Source: Gerris lacustris
Lineage: Eukaryota; Arthropoda; Insecta; Hemiptera; Gerridae
Assembly (NCBI GenBank): GCA_951217055.1
Contig: OX578286.1
Coordinates: 11,109,550 to 11,173,549, forward strand
Reading direction: 5' to 3'
Length of the DNA: 64,000 bases
A program made the position numbers and the translations under genes. The notes below the pieces were generated by a model. The model did not search any database, had not been told where the DNA came from, and saw only the letters and a program-made list of their open reading frames with translations. Shown one piece after another: positions 21,490-33,180 of this stretch. Numbering within the stretch: position 1 is the first letter of the stretch; each line of letters begins with the position of its first letter.

Positions 21490-22130
21490 TGCAAGACGGC
21501 GATAAGACGAGACCAGACCATGAATGGGGTAAAACTCTGGGGGCGGCACAACCCGGCTCCGAGCGGATCCGGTTGTAAGGTCTCCAGCCGGGAGTATCTG
21601 GAAGAGGAAAGGGCTAATGAGTCCTTTGCGCATGCCCTTTGTAATTATCAATGAAAACCCGACGGAGAGAAGGAGGGAAGAGTAAAGAGGGGTCCACGAC
21701 CCTTCTCTTACCCATTTTACCCCATTCATTAAGTTTTACTCCCCCGTAGCCTCCCACCTAGGAGTTTTCGAGGTCGATCGATGTTCCAATGTTCTCTGTA
21801 GGGCCTTCTTCTTCGGATGGTTCTCTCTCACTCATTTCAACTTCATTTAGAAGCTTCATCTACCTCCCGGTATAATCAACTCACTCGCTCGCCGTGGGTA
21901 CATGACACCGCCTAGCGGGCCTACCCGTGCCTCCGCTACAACCCTACGACGAGAAACTCCGAGCGACACCACCCTCGGCCCAACAGGTGTTGATGACTGA
22001 GCCGATGACGTCACGGCGCGGCCTCGTTCCACCCTCCTACTTCCAGCTAATCAACCTCCCTCTCATACCCTTTTCTTTTTAAACTCCAGACGGAAATAAA
22101 CTTTTCTTTTTTACTTCCAACCCCCCCCCC
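21490..22130. promoter_or_regulatory. CpG-rich block, possible promoter region
   Basis: The richest G+C and CpG segment in the window (for example GGGGGCGGCACAACCCGGCT, GAGCGGATCCGG, GATGACGTCACGGCGCGGCC). It contains a perfect cAMP-response-element palindrome, a TTTGCGCATGCCC word similar to half an NRF1 site, and an inverted repeat of AATGAATGGGGTAAAA around 21520 and 21715-21730. An exon candidate lies 1.2 kb downstream on the plus strand. In an otherwise A+T-rich region this suggests a promoter, but a G+C-rich transposon cannot be excluded. Confidence 0.35.
22006..22013. promoter_or_regulatory. CRE/ATF palindrome TGACGTCA
   Basis: Perfect TGACGTCA, the consensus site for CREB/ATF bZIP factors, inside the CpG-rich block. 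An 8 bp match alone is weak; its position in the one CpG-rich island gives it some weight. Confidence 0.4.
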
Positions 22131-22375
22131 CTTCTCCTTGCATACACGCTTTTTTTCATTCTCCTCACCTAAATTTTCACTGCCCTCATTTCTCGGTCTT
22201 AACCTCTCTTAATATAAATAAACACGAGGCATTTCCTCAATATTTATTCTTGAAGCAACTTTAAATCAATTCCACCTGTGAGAATGAAGTTAAAACATTT
22301 AGAAAGATTATCTGGATTAGTAAACATGTGCCAATATAAACTATGTACTAAGTTTTAAAGACGATAGTATTAAAG

Positions 22376-22590
22376 CAGAGGTCTCCAAACTTTTTGGCTT
22401 AAAAGTCGCATCTGGATAGGATGGTCCATATGGGCCGGATGAAGTAAGCACTCAGACATTGGACTTCACAATGGCAATATCTGCTATATAAGCAAAATAG
22501 GTTTCAATTTATAGGTTCATTTGTTAACTTCTTTTGTGGCACGGCGGGCCGGATGAAAACGTCTCGTAAAAAGTACTTTGGAGACACCTG
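22376..22590. mobile_element. hAT-like MITE
   Basis: Starts CAGAGGTCTCCAAACTTTTT and ends AAAGTACTTTGGAGACACCT then G, imperfect TIRs of about 17 bp beginning CAG. Inside are ATATGGGCCGGATGAAGTAA and GCGGGCCGGATGAAAACGTC, wording very common in hAT-type (Charlie/Zaphod) short elements of many animals. I could not find a clear 8 bp target duplication, so the copy is probably old. Confidence 0.7.
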
Positions 22591-22816
22591 CTTTCCCCTA
22601 AATCTAGGTCTAAAAACTCAAATTTATTTAGGTAGAGTATTACGATTAATACTCTTAAACCAAGGTATATAAAAAAAGAAATACTCCTAATCCCAGGAGC
22701 ACGTCATCATTATAGAGGTCTAAAACTACCTGGAATCAAAAGTCAAACAGAATTTGATAATAGATTGAGGAGCAAAGAAGCAAAAATCCTGCTTTAGTCC
22801 ATGTATATTATTTGGT

Positions 22817-23044
22817 ACTTTTTTTAGATTGTTACTCCCCTATTTATTATTAGAATATAAATGACTTTGACTAAATAACTATTAAGAAAAAGGGGATGTT
22901 TTGTTCAATGTACTTTGAGACAAAGGAATATCACACTTGTTTTTATAGGAGAAGTAACAGTCTAAAGAAGAACATTCTGTACACCTTCTTTAGATTATTA
23001 CTCATGAATTTTTTTTATAAGGGGAGTAACAGTCTAAAAAAAAT
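22817..23044. mobile_element. Family E MITE, composite (E4)
   Basis: Starts ACTTTTTTTAGATTGTTACT and ends GGGGAGTAACAGTCTAAAAA. An additional inverted terminus pair meets in the middle (AGTAACAGTCTAAAGAAGAA, then CCTTCTTTAGATTATTACTC), so it looks like one E element plus part of a second. It includes the diagnostic TGTACTTTGAGACAAAGGAA body. Confidence 0.75.
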
Positions 23045-23285
23045 GCGTATTATTGTGATTTCACTCAATTTAGACCACGTTATGATTAGCAATTAGTCAA
23101 CGATGTAAATTTAATAAAATTTAAATAAAGGTCGAAACGTTTCTGTTAAATGAAACAGTTCTTTTTTTAAATTTACACCTTATCATCTGACCTCTCATGT
23201 ATTAAACCACAAGAGTATATTACTCTAATTAATAAATTAATATTAATTTAATCTTACATAAAATATCATTTCTTTTGGTTTTCAG

Positions 23286-23427
23286 AACAAGATTCGAAGA
23301 TAACTAATGGCCCTTACAAGACAGGGAGCAACAACGGAAGGAAATTCAGGTGTCAGAAATCTGCATGGACGTTTGTGAAACCGAAATGAGCCTTTTACGA
23401 CCTATCGATGTAGCTGATAAATCACAG
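23286..23427 (+). other. Candidate internal or first coding exon, 142 bp
   Basis: A strong acceptor (TTTCTTTTGGTTTTCAG) lies directly before 23286 and a strong donor (AAATCACAG then GTAAGT) directly after 23427. G+C is clearly higher than in the flanks. All three frames contain a stop within the exon, so it cannot be a fully coding internal exon. It does suit 5' UTR plus the first coding bases. The CpG-rich block lies 1.2 kb upstream. No partner exon is recognisable in the window. Confidence 0.4.
23365..23427 (+). CDS. Possible N-terminal coding segment, unknown protein
   Basis: Within the exon candidate an ATG in good context (CTGCATGG) opens 21 codons starting MDVCETEMSLLRP and ending VADKSQ, exactly at the donor site in phase 0. 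Reading on past the donor enters A+T-rich sequence with intron-like codon use. I do not recognise the protein. An upstream ATG at 23309 opens a short frame that stops near 23378 and could be a regulatory upstream frame. Without the next exon the call rests on splice-site quality alone. Confidence 0.3.
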
Positions 23428-23720
23428 GTAAGTCCATCAATCCATATTTTGAATAAATTACTTAATTACTCTTTATTATTGCTGACTAATTTTATTCTAT
23501 TGTTTTATGGTATATCTGATGTCAAAACTATATTTATATTTAGATACATCTCGGATTTTAGTATGAAATATAATAAATATACACTATATGATATAATAGT
23601 GGAACTACATATATAATCATGGATTTCATTATAACATAAAAGTTTAGCACAATCATAAATATATTCGTATATATATATTTTCAAGATAATGAATGCTCAG
23701 GTTTCCTAAATAATATCATA

Positions 23721-23990
23721 TCTTTAGAAAAGCTTTGATAAATAAACCTTTAGAAAAGCTTTGATAAACAAATCTTTAGAAAAGCTTTGATAAACAAATC
23801 TTTAGGAAAGCTTTGATAAATAAATCTTTAGAAAAGCTTTGATAATATATTTTTAGGAAAGTCCACTAAAATCCGGTCTCATTACTTCCAACTTAACCTC
23901 AAAAATTAATTAAGCTTTGATAAATAAATCTTAAGGAAAGCTTTGATAATAAATTTTTAGGAAAGCTAATAAATCTTTGACAATAAATCT
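23721..23990 (+). repeat. 26-bp minisatellite TCTTTAGAAAAGCTTTGATA
   Basis: About eight units of 26 bp built on CTTTAGAAAAGCTTTGATAA. A larger duplicated piece (CCACTAAAATCCGGTCTCAT / CCACTAAAATACACTCTTAT, then TACTTCCAACTTAACCTCAA) interrupts them. They lie downstream of the exon candidate, where an intron would be. Confidence 0.85.
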
Positions 23991-24169
23991 ATACCACTAA
24001 AATACACTCTTATTACTTCCAACTTAACCTCAAAAATTAGTTATCACTAAAAATTCACTTCAACACAACCTAACCTATTAAACATCAAAAAAATTAAAAA
24101 TATAGTTCAACGAAATCCGATACTTTATTTTAATAAAATTTCCTTTTCTACAAATATTAACACAAGAAC

Positions 24170-24760
24170 CCTCCACAAACCATCGTCACATACAAAACCC
24201 CTTCTATGAAAATAATATGCATACTAGAAATAGGATGAGTACAATCACATACCCTTGGGGTACACAGGTGTCACCCCTCTTTACCCAATGATTCAATTCT
24301 AACTACCCCTATAGCATCATTTATTTCGACTACCTGGTCCTTTTTTATCATCACTTTGACCCCTTCAAACAAAAATGTACCCTTCTAGAAGTACCCTACA
24401 CATATAAAAAAAATAAACCCTTAAACATATGCATATGAAAGAATAGATCCGCTAACTAGACATATCCTGTTCTCTTTTTTTAAGGTACCTAACGAATATA
24501 CTTTATCAACGTTAACCTTCTAACCTTTATACTCTATTATACATCAAGAAGGTACGCATTTTTTAACGACGCCTCATCCCTCATTTGCATGATTCCTGTA
24601 CCCTTTTTACCCGCTTAAAGTACCCTTATTTTGAATGCAGTCAAGTCCCGTTTTTATTTATCATGTAAAGTTTGAACAGACCTACTTTTCTCCCTGTACC
24701 TAACATCTGCATTTCAACCGGTTAAAGGTTGGTTTTTTTTTAGCCTTTTTTGTAGAAAGT
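24170..24760. other. Non-coding stretch rich in GTACC and ACCCTT words
   Basis: No gene recognised. Frequent ACCCTT, GGTACC, GTACCC and AACCTTCTAACC words give it an odd composition shared with about 3460-3740 and 36110-36690. A piece at 24617-24655 (GCTTAAAGTACCCTTATTTT, GAATGCAG, GTCCCG) recurs at 25331-25378. Confidence 0.45.
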
Positions 24761-24940
24761 TCATACAAAAAAGTTTTTAGTGAAAAGAAAATAATTTGTA
24801 ATTCATATTAGGGTAACGTAAACCTTTCCTTTTTCAACTCTTCTTCCTTTTTGTCATCATGTAAATTTATTTTTTATATATATATAAGAGGAAGTAGTCT
24901 GGTTAATTTAATGGTAAGATAGAATGTGCGCAGCATTTAT

Positions 24941-24943
<3 letters not shown>

Positions 24944-25024
<81 letters not shown>
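24944..25024. repeat. (AT)n microsatellite
   Basis: About 80 bp of AT. Together with the array at 25155-25198 it brackets a non-AT insert. Confidence 0.97.
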
Positions 25025-25025
<1 letters not shown>

Positions 25026-25027
<2 letters not shown>

Positions 25028-25150
25028 ATTTTGAGTAGTTACCGCAAGTTTGTACGTTATCAAATGAGGATATCCCTACCGTCAATACTTGCTTGATCTG
25101 GAGATCACTGGACCGGTTTCGGCTAAACGCCATCATCAGCAGAGTCGAAG

Positions 25151-25153
<3 letters not shown>
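25026..25153 (-). mobile_element. Penelope-terminal-like fragment between (AT)n arrays
   Basis: A 128 bp insert with AT arrays on both sides. On the minus strand it contains CTGATGA (25139-25133), a stem GGC/GCC, then GAAA (25120-25117) followed by CCGGTCCAGTGATCTCCAG. The layout is the same CTGATGA-T-stem-GAAA as in 19954-20337, but the rest of the sequence is different. Such cores followed by GAAAC are frequent in arthropod Penelope-like element ends. A remnant of that kind is my inference. Confidence 0.45.

Positions 25154-25154
<1 letters not shown>

Positions 25155-25198
<44 letters not shown>
25155..25198. repeat. (AT)n microsatellite
   Basis: About 44 bp of AT, right-hand partner of 24944-25024. 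Confidence 0.95.
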
Positions 25199-25200
<2 letters not shown>

Positions 25201-25639
25201 CACAATCGAATGTAGTCGGATTAAGTCTGAATTGATGTGTACAAATTTTCTGCTTTTGATCTGTGTATTTGTTCTTAAAAAGCTTTATATTAAATAAAAT
25301 TACAATGCACTACAAGAATAAATCAGATTAATGCTTAAAGTACCCCGTATATTTTTGAATGCAGAAATGTCCCGCTTTTGCATCGCAGTTCGACTGGGTG
25401 TAATTTTAAAATATATTTTCAAACAACTAATAGAAAATGAAGGAATAAAACTGATTTATTATTTGTATGTTAATATTATATTCTCATGTCAGGATACGAT
25501 TTATGATTACTGCACCTGATTTTAATGTTTGCCTCCGAGCATACTAAAAATGTTGGATGCACTGCACAGTGATCATTCCGAAAGATGGATTTTTTTAAAA
25601 ATTCAAATATGAAATTGTCCACAACGGAAATAAGTTTTA

Positions 25640-25945
25640 GAGATTAGAGAACATTTTTCATCTTTTGTCTGTCACTCCATCAACATTCTTAATTTCGTGT
25701 GTACAATCCATCAACATTTTTGATCTTGTGTCTGTCACTCCGTCAACATTTTTGATCTTTTGTCTATAACTCCATCCACATTTGAATCTTGTGTCTGTCA
25801 CTCCGTCAACATTTTTGATCTTGTGTCTGTAACTCCGTCAACATTTTTGATCTATTCTCTGTAACTCCATCCACATTTGAATCTTGTGTCTGTAACTCCG
25901 TCAACATTTTTGATCTTCTGTCAGTCACTACATCAACATTTTTAA
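25640..25945 (+). repeat. About 32-bp minisatellite CAACATTTTTGATCTTGTGT
   Basis: Around nine units of CAACATTTTTGATCTTGTGT followed by CTGTCACTCCGT, with a recurrent shorter variant CCACATTTGAATCTTGTGTC. No spacers or coding frame. Confidence 0.88.
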
Positions 25946-26225
25946 GAACACCCATAATTTTATACGTATTTGCCCGATTTTATTAAAATTTGATAGACTG
26001 TCAAAGTTATAGAACACAGATAGTCCTCGTATTATTCTAAACATACTTTTCACATTCTTCCTTGGTCCAATCCAAATTTTATTAACAATCATAGTTTGAA
26101 ATCTACTATTTCATAATAATTTATTTTATGCTCATGTGACTATTTGTCAAGTTATGTCCTATAACTCTATGTACCAACTTATTTAACTAAGATTTTTTTT
26201 TTTTAAAAAACATTCTTATTAAAAT

Positions 26226-26872
26226 AGACTGTCAATTGGTGTAGCACATAGCATCCACGCATCCTATAACGTACATTGTTGATATTATAATTTTACAAGC
26301 CATTATTGCTCTAATTTGTTTAATTGTTTCCTCCGTTTTTTTTTTTTAATTTGTCAAAATTATTTTGATTCTTTACACGAATTTATAATTCATGTAATGA
26401 GTATCAATTTAGCAAAAGTTAAAGAGTGCAAACTCTTCAAATTAATCTGGGGCTATCTGAGGATTACTTTCAATAAACTATAAAAGTTGTTTACAAATCA
26501 GATAAGTACTTTTGAAGCTATAGGTGTAAATTACTGTATTTTTGTGCGTCTGTGGAAGAGAAGCAAATGTGCGCATAAGGTTAAAACTTATATGGGACCA
26601 ACAATAGGCTAATTATGAACTACCATAAAATTATGCAAGGATCAGTAGCTTTTAAGATATGTTGGTTCGTAACAATTGAGCGGCAGAACGACTGATAAAC
26701 AGACACGGAACCAAAAATGTTTCCTGATGTCTGAAATGGATTTCTGTCTTCAAATTTTTGAAATCAGAGACAAAATGTTTTCGTTCTTCAGAACGATCAC
26801 ATAGCTTCTGTTACCTCATTTTATATACGATCTGATCGACAGCTATAATGTTAGGGTAAGCTCGGAAGCAAA
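26226..26872 (+). mobile_element. Family A, full length with interrupted 3' hairpin (A7)
   Basis: Complete from TAGACTGTCAATTGGTGTAG to CTCGGAAGCAA. The 3' hairpin is broken by about 45 bp inserted between GTTACC and TAAGCTCGG, near 26816-26860. The inserted piece includes ATACGATCTGATCGAC. It is one of the few copies with both termini, at about 647 bp. Confidence 0.85.
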
Positions 26873-27422
26873 AAGAATAAGATATATTTAACTTATATGT
26901 CTTACATTTAATAAATTAAAAATATTTTATCGAAGTAACATCAAAATCTTTTCTAAATGAACAATATACACGTACCGTACATAATCGATTGTGTTTCTTA
27001 TAATATCGATAATTTAACTTAACAAAATGATAAGATAAGAAAACTATATATTGACTGTTTTCTTAACTCAAAATAGTAAGTAAAGTAAATTCGATTCAAA
27101 ACTCTAAAACCATTGTCTTTTTATATTGGAATCAATGAGAGGTCGTTGTAAATAATAGAATATCTATATATTTCCCACTTGAACCGTGTGCATACTTTCC
27201 CAGAGTGTGGATTAAGTCGGGAGAAAGGTTTGTGTTAAGGTGATGTGTATGTGTGTGGGTGTTTTGTTGTCAGCCATTGCGTTTCTATGGTAACCATGAG
27301 AGGGTGGGATATGGCGTTTTGTAGGGGGTGGGTTATTCAAAGGGGGATGAAGGAGGAGTTAGAGAGGGGGTGAGGAAGGGGAGTGGGGGGTTGAAAACGT
27401 ATGTCTCCCTTCTTCTATTTCC

Positions 27423-27523
<101 letters not shown>

Positions 27524-27889
27524 ATACACTTCCACCCCTCTTTGCTATATACCCCTGTCTTTTCCTTTTTCTATCCTATTTCAGACAAACTTCGTCCATG
27601 TCGCATTGCAGGGGATGAGGGGGCAACGAGAAGATGGAGATGAGGAAAAAAAAAAAATTGTATAGTACTGGAAAAAGAAATGAAAAAAAAGGTAATATTG
27701 AAGAGGAAAAAAAAGAAAGAAAAATCTGAAATGTTATATCTTTATATAGTATGTATAGAATAGGAAAATATGACTGAATAAGATATAGGATTTTTCAAAA
27801 TGTTATTATTAGATTAATAATACGAGCAAGTGAAGAGGAAGTATAATAAGGAATAATTTGAATAAAAGATATCAAGAGTTTTTGTGAAA

Positions 27890-29110
27890 ATCATGCATAG
27901 TTAAAGCTCAAAAAGTAAGATTTTAGAATGAAGATAGGGTGACTATTGTAGATGAGTTGTGGAATCACATGATTTAGAATAAAGATAGGTGACTATGCAC
28001 TAAATAGTATCTTTATTTGTCTAGATGAGTAGTGTGGTCACTTGATTTAGAATAAAGATAGGTGACTATGCACTAAAAGTATCTTTATTTGTATAGATGA
28101 GTAGTATAGTGACTTGATTTACAATAAAGATAGGTGACTATGACTATGCACTAAATAGTATCTTTATTTTTATAGATGAGTAGTGGAATCACTTGATTTA
28201 GAATAAAGATAGGTGACTATGACTATGCACTAAATAGTATCTTTATTTTTATAGATGAGTAGTGTGGTCACTTGATTTAGAATAAATGTAGGTGATTATG
28301 CACTAAAAGTATCTTTATTTGTATAGATGAGTAGTGAAATTACTAGATTTGGAATTAAGAAAGACGTCTCTCATTTAAAATTATCTTTATTTGTATAGTT
28401 GAGTAGTAGAATAACTTGGTTAAAAATATAGAAAGATGTCTCTCCAATAAAATTGTCTTTATTGTATAAGTAGATGAGTAGTATAAACACTTGATTAGGA
28501 ATAAAAGAAGACGTTTCTCCAATAACATTGACTTTATTGTATAGATGAGTATTAGAATAACGATAAAAAAAAGATCTATCCACTAAAGTTATTTTTATTG
28601 TATAGATGAGTAGTAGAATAACAATTAGAATTAAAGAAAGATGTCTCTCCAGAAATATTATAGTTATTGTATAGATGAGTAGTAGAATAACTTAATTAGA
28701 ATTAAAGAAAGATGTCTCTCCACAAATATTATAGTTATTGTATAGATGAGTAGTAGAATAACTTAATTAGAATTAAAGAAAGATGTCTCTCCACAAATAT
28801 TATAGTTATTGTATAGATGAGTAGTATAATCACTTGATTAGGAATAAAGAAAGATGTTTCTCCAATATAATTATTTATATTTGTATAGATGAGTAGTAGA
28901 ATAACTTAATTAGAAATAAAGAGAGATGTCTCTCCCATAAAATTATATTTATTTGTATGGATGAGTGTTAGAAAAACTTAATTAGAAATAACGAAAGATT
29001 TCTTCCAATAAAATTATCTTTATATTTAATGATAAGTAGTAGAATAACTTAATTCGGATTAAAGAAAGATGTCCTTCCACTAATGTTATCTTTATTGTTC
29101 AAAGTCACCT
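27890..29110 (+). repeat. About 73-bp tandem array, two subfamilies
   Basis: Around sixteen units. In the left half (27890-28365) units read GATTTAGAATAAAGATAGGT, GACTATGCACTAAATAGTAT then CTTTATTTGTATAGATGAGT. In the right half (28366-29110) the middle becomes GAATTAAAGAAAGATGTCTC, with ATTGTATAGATGAGTAGTAG kept. The gradual change suggests expansion followed by divergence. The minus-strand frame at 28371-28583 is a by-product. Confidence 0.88.
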
Positions 29111-29389
29111 TTCAAAGTACCAGGGATCATGTTCAGTGCCGACGACAACAGATACAAAAGTATTCTGAGAAGAAGAATTCTGTCTGACCGGCAATAAAGA
29201 TGGCCACAAATGGTTGTGAACGTTAGGTTTATACAATAAAGCTATAAATTTCATGAAAATACGTCTTTCTTTTCCACATTTCTACAAGTCTGACCAGAAT
29301 GAAAGATGGCCACTAATGGATTTTAAAGCTAGATGTGCACAATGTAGCAACATTTTCGTGAAAATACGCGTTTCTGTTACAAAATAAAG

Positions 29390-29503
29390 TGTGAAGTGTG
29401 GCACATAGTTTCTTAACAAAAATGATTGAGTAAGAGCAATAGATGGTACTAAAGTAAACAATTCAGCTTCCTTGCATCTTATCACATGAATATGTAATAA
29501 ATT
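29390..29503 (+). mobile_element. Family A 5' end with a small insertion
   Basis: GAAGTGTGGCACATAG, then about 55 unrelated bases, then GCTTCCTTGCATCTTATCAC, the two halves of the family A start. The copy ends where a family B terminus begins. Confidence 0.55.
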
Positions 29504-29545
29504 GTCCAAGAGATAGCGTGCAAAAAAGTTTCTTACTAACAACAA
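29504..29545. mobile_element. Family B solo end
   Basis: TTGTCCAAGAGATAGCGTGC then AAAAAAG matches the first 30 bases of foldback family B. Nothing of the second arm follows. Confidence 0.65.
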
Positions 29546-29736
29546 TAATAACAAATATTATTTTATAATATTTGTTACTATTTGTTACTAATAATAACAA
29601 ATATTATTTTTTTCAAACCTATGAATATAAGCAATCAACATAAACCAGGATAATTTTGTTTTAAATATTATTGCAGCGTTAACACGTATTTTTTAATTAA
29701 ACCTATGTTTAAGGCTGTAAATAATAAGCCATTTGG

Positions 29737-29964
29737 AACTTCTTTAGATTGTTACTCGCCTAATAAATTAAACAGAAGGGAGTAACATCTAAAGAAGGTG
29801 TAAGGAATGTTCTTCTTTAAACTGCTACTCCCATTAAAAAACAGAAGTGTGGTATTCTTTTGTCCCGAAGTACATTGGACTAAACATCCCTTTGTCTTAA
29901 TAGTTGTTTAGTGAAAGTCATTTATATAATTAAAACAGATGGGGGAGTAACAATCTAAAGAAGT
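29737..29964. mobile_element. Family E MITE (E5)
   Basis: Begins ACTTCTTTAGATTGTTACTC and ends GGGGGAGTAACAATCTAAAG then AAGT, a near-perfect TIR. An extra internal terminus (GGGAGTAACATCTAAAGAAG near 29777) shows a composite structure like E3 and E4. Confidence 0.82.
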
Positions 29965-30229
29965 AACAGCCATTTTTTATTGCTAACTACTCCACTTTTA
30001 TTTACGTACACTCCTTGTGCATTAGCATTTAAAAAAAAAATTTGATATATACCGTGCTTTCATTAAAACGAACAACCTATTATAAAGGACGAATTTCTAA
30101 TTTATCATAAACAAAAGGTTGATATTAATTAGGATCCATAGCATACCGACTAAAATTTCAATTAAAATATAATAAACAAAGTAGATTAAAATATGGGCGT
30201 TCTAAAAATATTAAAGGACAAACTTATAA

Positions 30230-30783
30230 TTGTCCAGGAGATAGCGTGCAAAAAAGTATGTGACTAACATCAAGCTAGAATTTTGTATGCAAGTTAATGT
30301 TTTAAGTCCTTTTAAGAATATTTCGTCGGCTAAGTTCGTCTGCAGGACATATCTTGGCAATAGACATCTGAAAAAAAAAAACAAAAAAAACCGGTGGAGA
30401 GAAGCCATGTCCCGCCAATTATGGTGGACGTCCTGAGTACAAAATTAGTTAGAAGACCGAAATCATCGTTGGTGTTAGTTTATCCCTTGACAGGTTAGTT
30501 AGTCAAATATCACTCCAAATCAAAGTGATCACATAGCATGGAACAAATTACCATAATTTTGTAATCATTGGATCATGAAAATCACAATGTCCACCATAAT
30601 TGGCGGGACATGGACGCTCTCCAACATTTGTTATTTTTTCAAATGCCTATTATTGCTAAGCTAAGTCCCGCAGACAAACTTAGCTGACCACATATTCTTA
30701 AAAGACACTAATGAGATTAACTTGTACACACACTTCTAGCTTGATGTTAGTCAGACACTTTTTTGCACGCTATCTCCTGGACT
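30230..30783. mobile_element. Family B foldback element (B2)
   Basis: About 554 bp, starting TTGTCCAGGAGATAGCGTGC and ending GCACGCTATCTCCTGGACTA. The arms match each other and those of B1 (GCCAATTATGGTGGACGTCC on the left; AATTGGCGGGACATGGACGC on the right). The central part differs from B1 and the left end has TTGTCC instead of TAGTCC. Confidence 0.88.
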
Positions 30784-31238
30784 ATATAGACAAAGATACA
30801 AGATCAAACATTTTCCCTGATTCTAAAAAATCAATTTAGTTAATATTTTGAATTTGGAGATAAAAAAAAAAATTGATAAATTATTACAATGCTTCAATAA
30901 CTTTCGGGGCAGCTCGGATGCAATAAAATATTAAATTTCTGTTATTTCTTAGTAAAAATATTATTATTAAAACATAAAAAAAACAACACAAATATTGAAA
31001 TTATTTATCATCTTGTTTTAAGGTTGGAATACAAGTCGCATCGTATAACCTACTGTAACCTCTCCCTAAGGTTTCTTTTTCTTTTATTCTTTTTTTCTCT
31101 CTTCTTATTCTTCAATTCAAAATGGAAGTCTTCACAAGAGATAGGTTATAATATTATATAAAAGGCGGGTAAGGGCAGAAGAAAACACGCTCCTTATAAA
31201 AAAACCCATCCTACCTTGGAAAATCTATATACCTCTAC

Positions 31239-31306
<68 letters not shown>
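31239..31306. repeat. (AT)n microsatellite
   Basis: About 68 bp of AT with a terminal ATGTATAT interruption. Confidence 0.95.
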
Positions 31307-31314
<8 letters not shown>

Positions 31315-31437
31315 TCTTTTGAATAACACAATTCTTTTTAGTATACATTATAACTTTTTCTCTCTTCTTTACTTTCCTCTTATCATTACTCTTTTTTTGA
31401 AATACTTTCTTTCTCAGGAAAAAAATAGAATAAAACA

Positions 31438-31549
<112 letters not shown>

Positions 31550-31990
31550 CCTTACTCTGGTATCTGGTTTGAAAAGGTTGTTACCGCAACCATACGATTG
31601 ATAACCTTACCCCACAATTCTTGCCTATTCCCCCCCCCCCATCATCCCTCCCGTTTACCCCGTTTTTTCTTCATCCTATGTAATAAGTATGCTTTGTGAC
31701 AGAAAATGAGAAAGAGGAAAAAATTATTTACAATATATATATTTTATTTCGAAGAAAAGCATTGTAAATATTATAATATTTTACATTATTATTGATGTTT
31801 TTAAAGAAATTTCTATATAAATATTATTATCCTTTTTGGTAATATTACAATTTAAATAGAAAGGGAGGTTAAGTTTTGCCTTGTGGAACACCTTTTATTA
31901 TACTTATTAATATTAAGTAATGATTGATATAATTACTCATTAAGTTAATAAGGGTTTAAGTGATATTAACCTTGCGACAATTCTACTTTT

Positions 31991-32403
31991 GCTTCCGAGC
32001 TTACCGAAGGTAACGGAAGCTATGTGGTCGTTCTAAAGAATGAAAAAATTTTAGGTCTCCGATTTCAAAAATTCCAAGACAGAAATCCGTTTCAGACATC
32101 AAGTAACATTTTTGGTTCCGTTTGTCTCTGTCTGAAGCTCCATTTTTGCGAACCAACATAGCTTAAAAACTACTGTCCGATTTTATTTAAATTTAGATGG
32201 TAGGTCATAATTAGCCCATTAATTGTCCCATATAAGTTTTAACCTTATGCGCACATTTGTTTCTCTTCCACATGCGCACAAACATACATTTATTTACATC
32301 TATAGCTTCATAAATACTTATCTGATTGTAAAAGCATAGCCGAAAATCAATTATGTACGTGTTAGGTTGCGAGGAAGCAATGTGCCACACCAATTAGCAG
32401 TCA
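31991..32403 (-). mobile_element. Family A, internally deleted but with both ends (A8)
   Basis: Inverted copy from GCTTCCGAGCTTACCGAAGG, the intact 3' hairpin, to TGTGCCACACCAATTAGCAG. About 230 bp of the 5' half is missing, between the ACTTATCTGATTGTAAAAGC block and the GTTAGGTTGCGAGGAAGC block. Confidence 0.85.
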
Positions 32404-32934
32404 ATTTTGGATATTGATGATACCAAGGATTAGTCAAAAGTAATAATAAAAGTTTTGAATTTTTAAAAACGTTGGTAAATCAATATTTTATATTATTACT
32501 CTTGACGGATCCTCACTATTCTCCGATTTGTATTCACTGTCGATATCAACATAATATTTCTACTTTATGAATGATCCTCGCTACCCTCAATTTCTATTTA
32601 ATTCACTAACGATGTCGATATTCCACACATATATAATTACTCATGTTGTTAGTTTTGAAAGACGAAGTGTGCATTTTTTGTTTTGGATAGGCGTTAGTTG
32701 TTATAATTCTATAACATTATTGACTAATTCTTAGTCCAGGTTGCCTTGTGGAACACCTACTATATGTATATATATATATACTTCTCGAGGTATTACTATT
32801 GTATTTATTATAAATCTTTAATTAATTGAGAGCACTTGGTGTTGCCTTTCAGATGTTTAAGTAAAACCCTTATTTTTCTTTCATTTTTTTCTTATATAAA
32901 GAGAAATTATTGCGATGACACGAAAATTCTATTT

Positions 32935-33140
32935 ATATGGATTCACACGTTTTGAGATCACCTGAGTCCAAAATATTAAAAACTTTCTGTCTGTCGTTGG
33001 ACCTTAAACTATACTGGGACAATTTTGAAGAAATTTGGCATACATGCCCAGAAAAATCATACCCAGAGGCGAAATCACAGGCACTACCCACATAAACTCT
33101 GAAAAAAAATGATTTCTCAAAAATGGTTTGGACAATTTTG
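32935..33140 (+). repeat. Family D dispersed repeat, copy D3
   Basis: GGATTCACACGTTTTGAGAT, CACCTGAGTCC, CTTTCTGTCTGTCG, AAGAAATTTGGCATACATGC and CCAGAAAAATCATACCCAGA follow the same order as D2. SINE S1 begins about 40 bp downstream. Confidence 0.6.
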
Positions 33141-33180
33141 ATTAAAAAATTCTAAAATGTAGTCTATTTAAATACGAATC

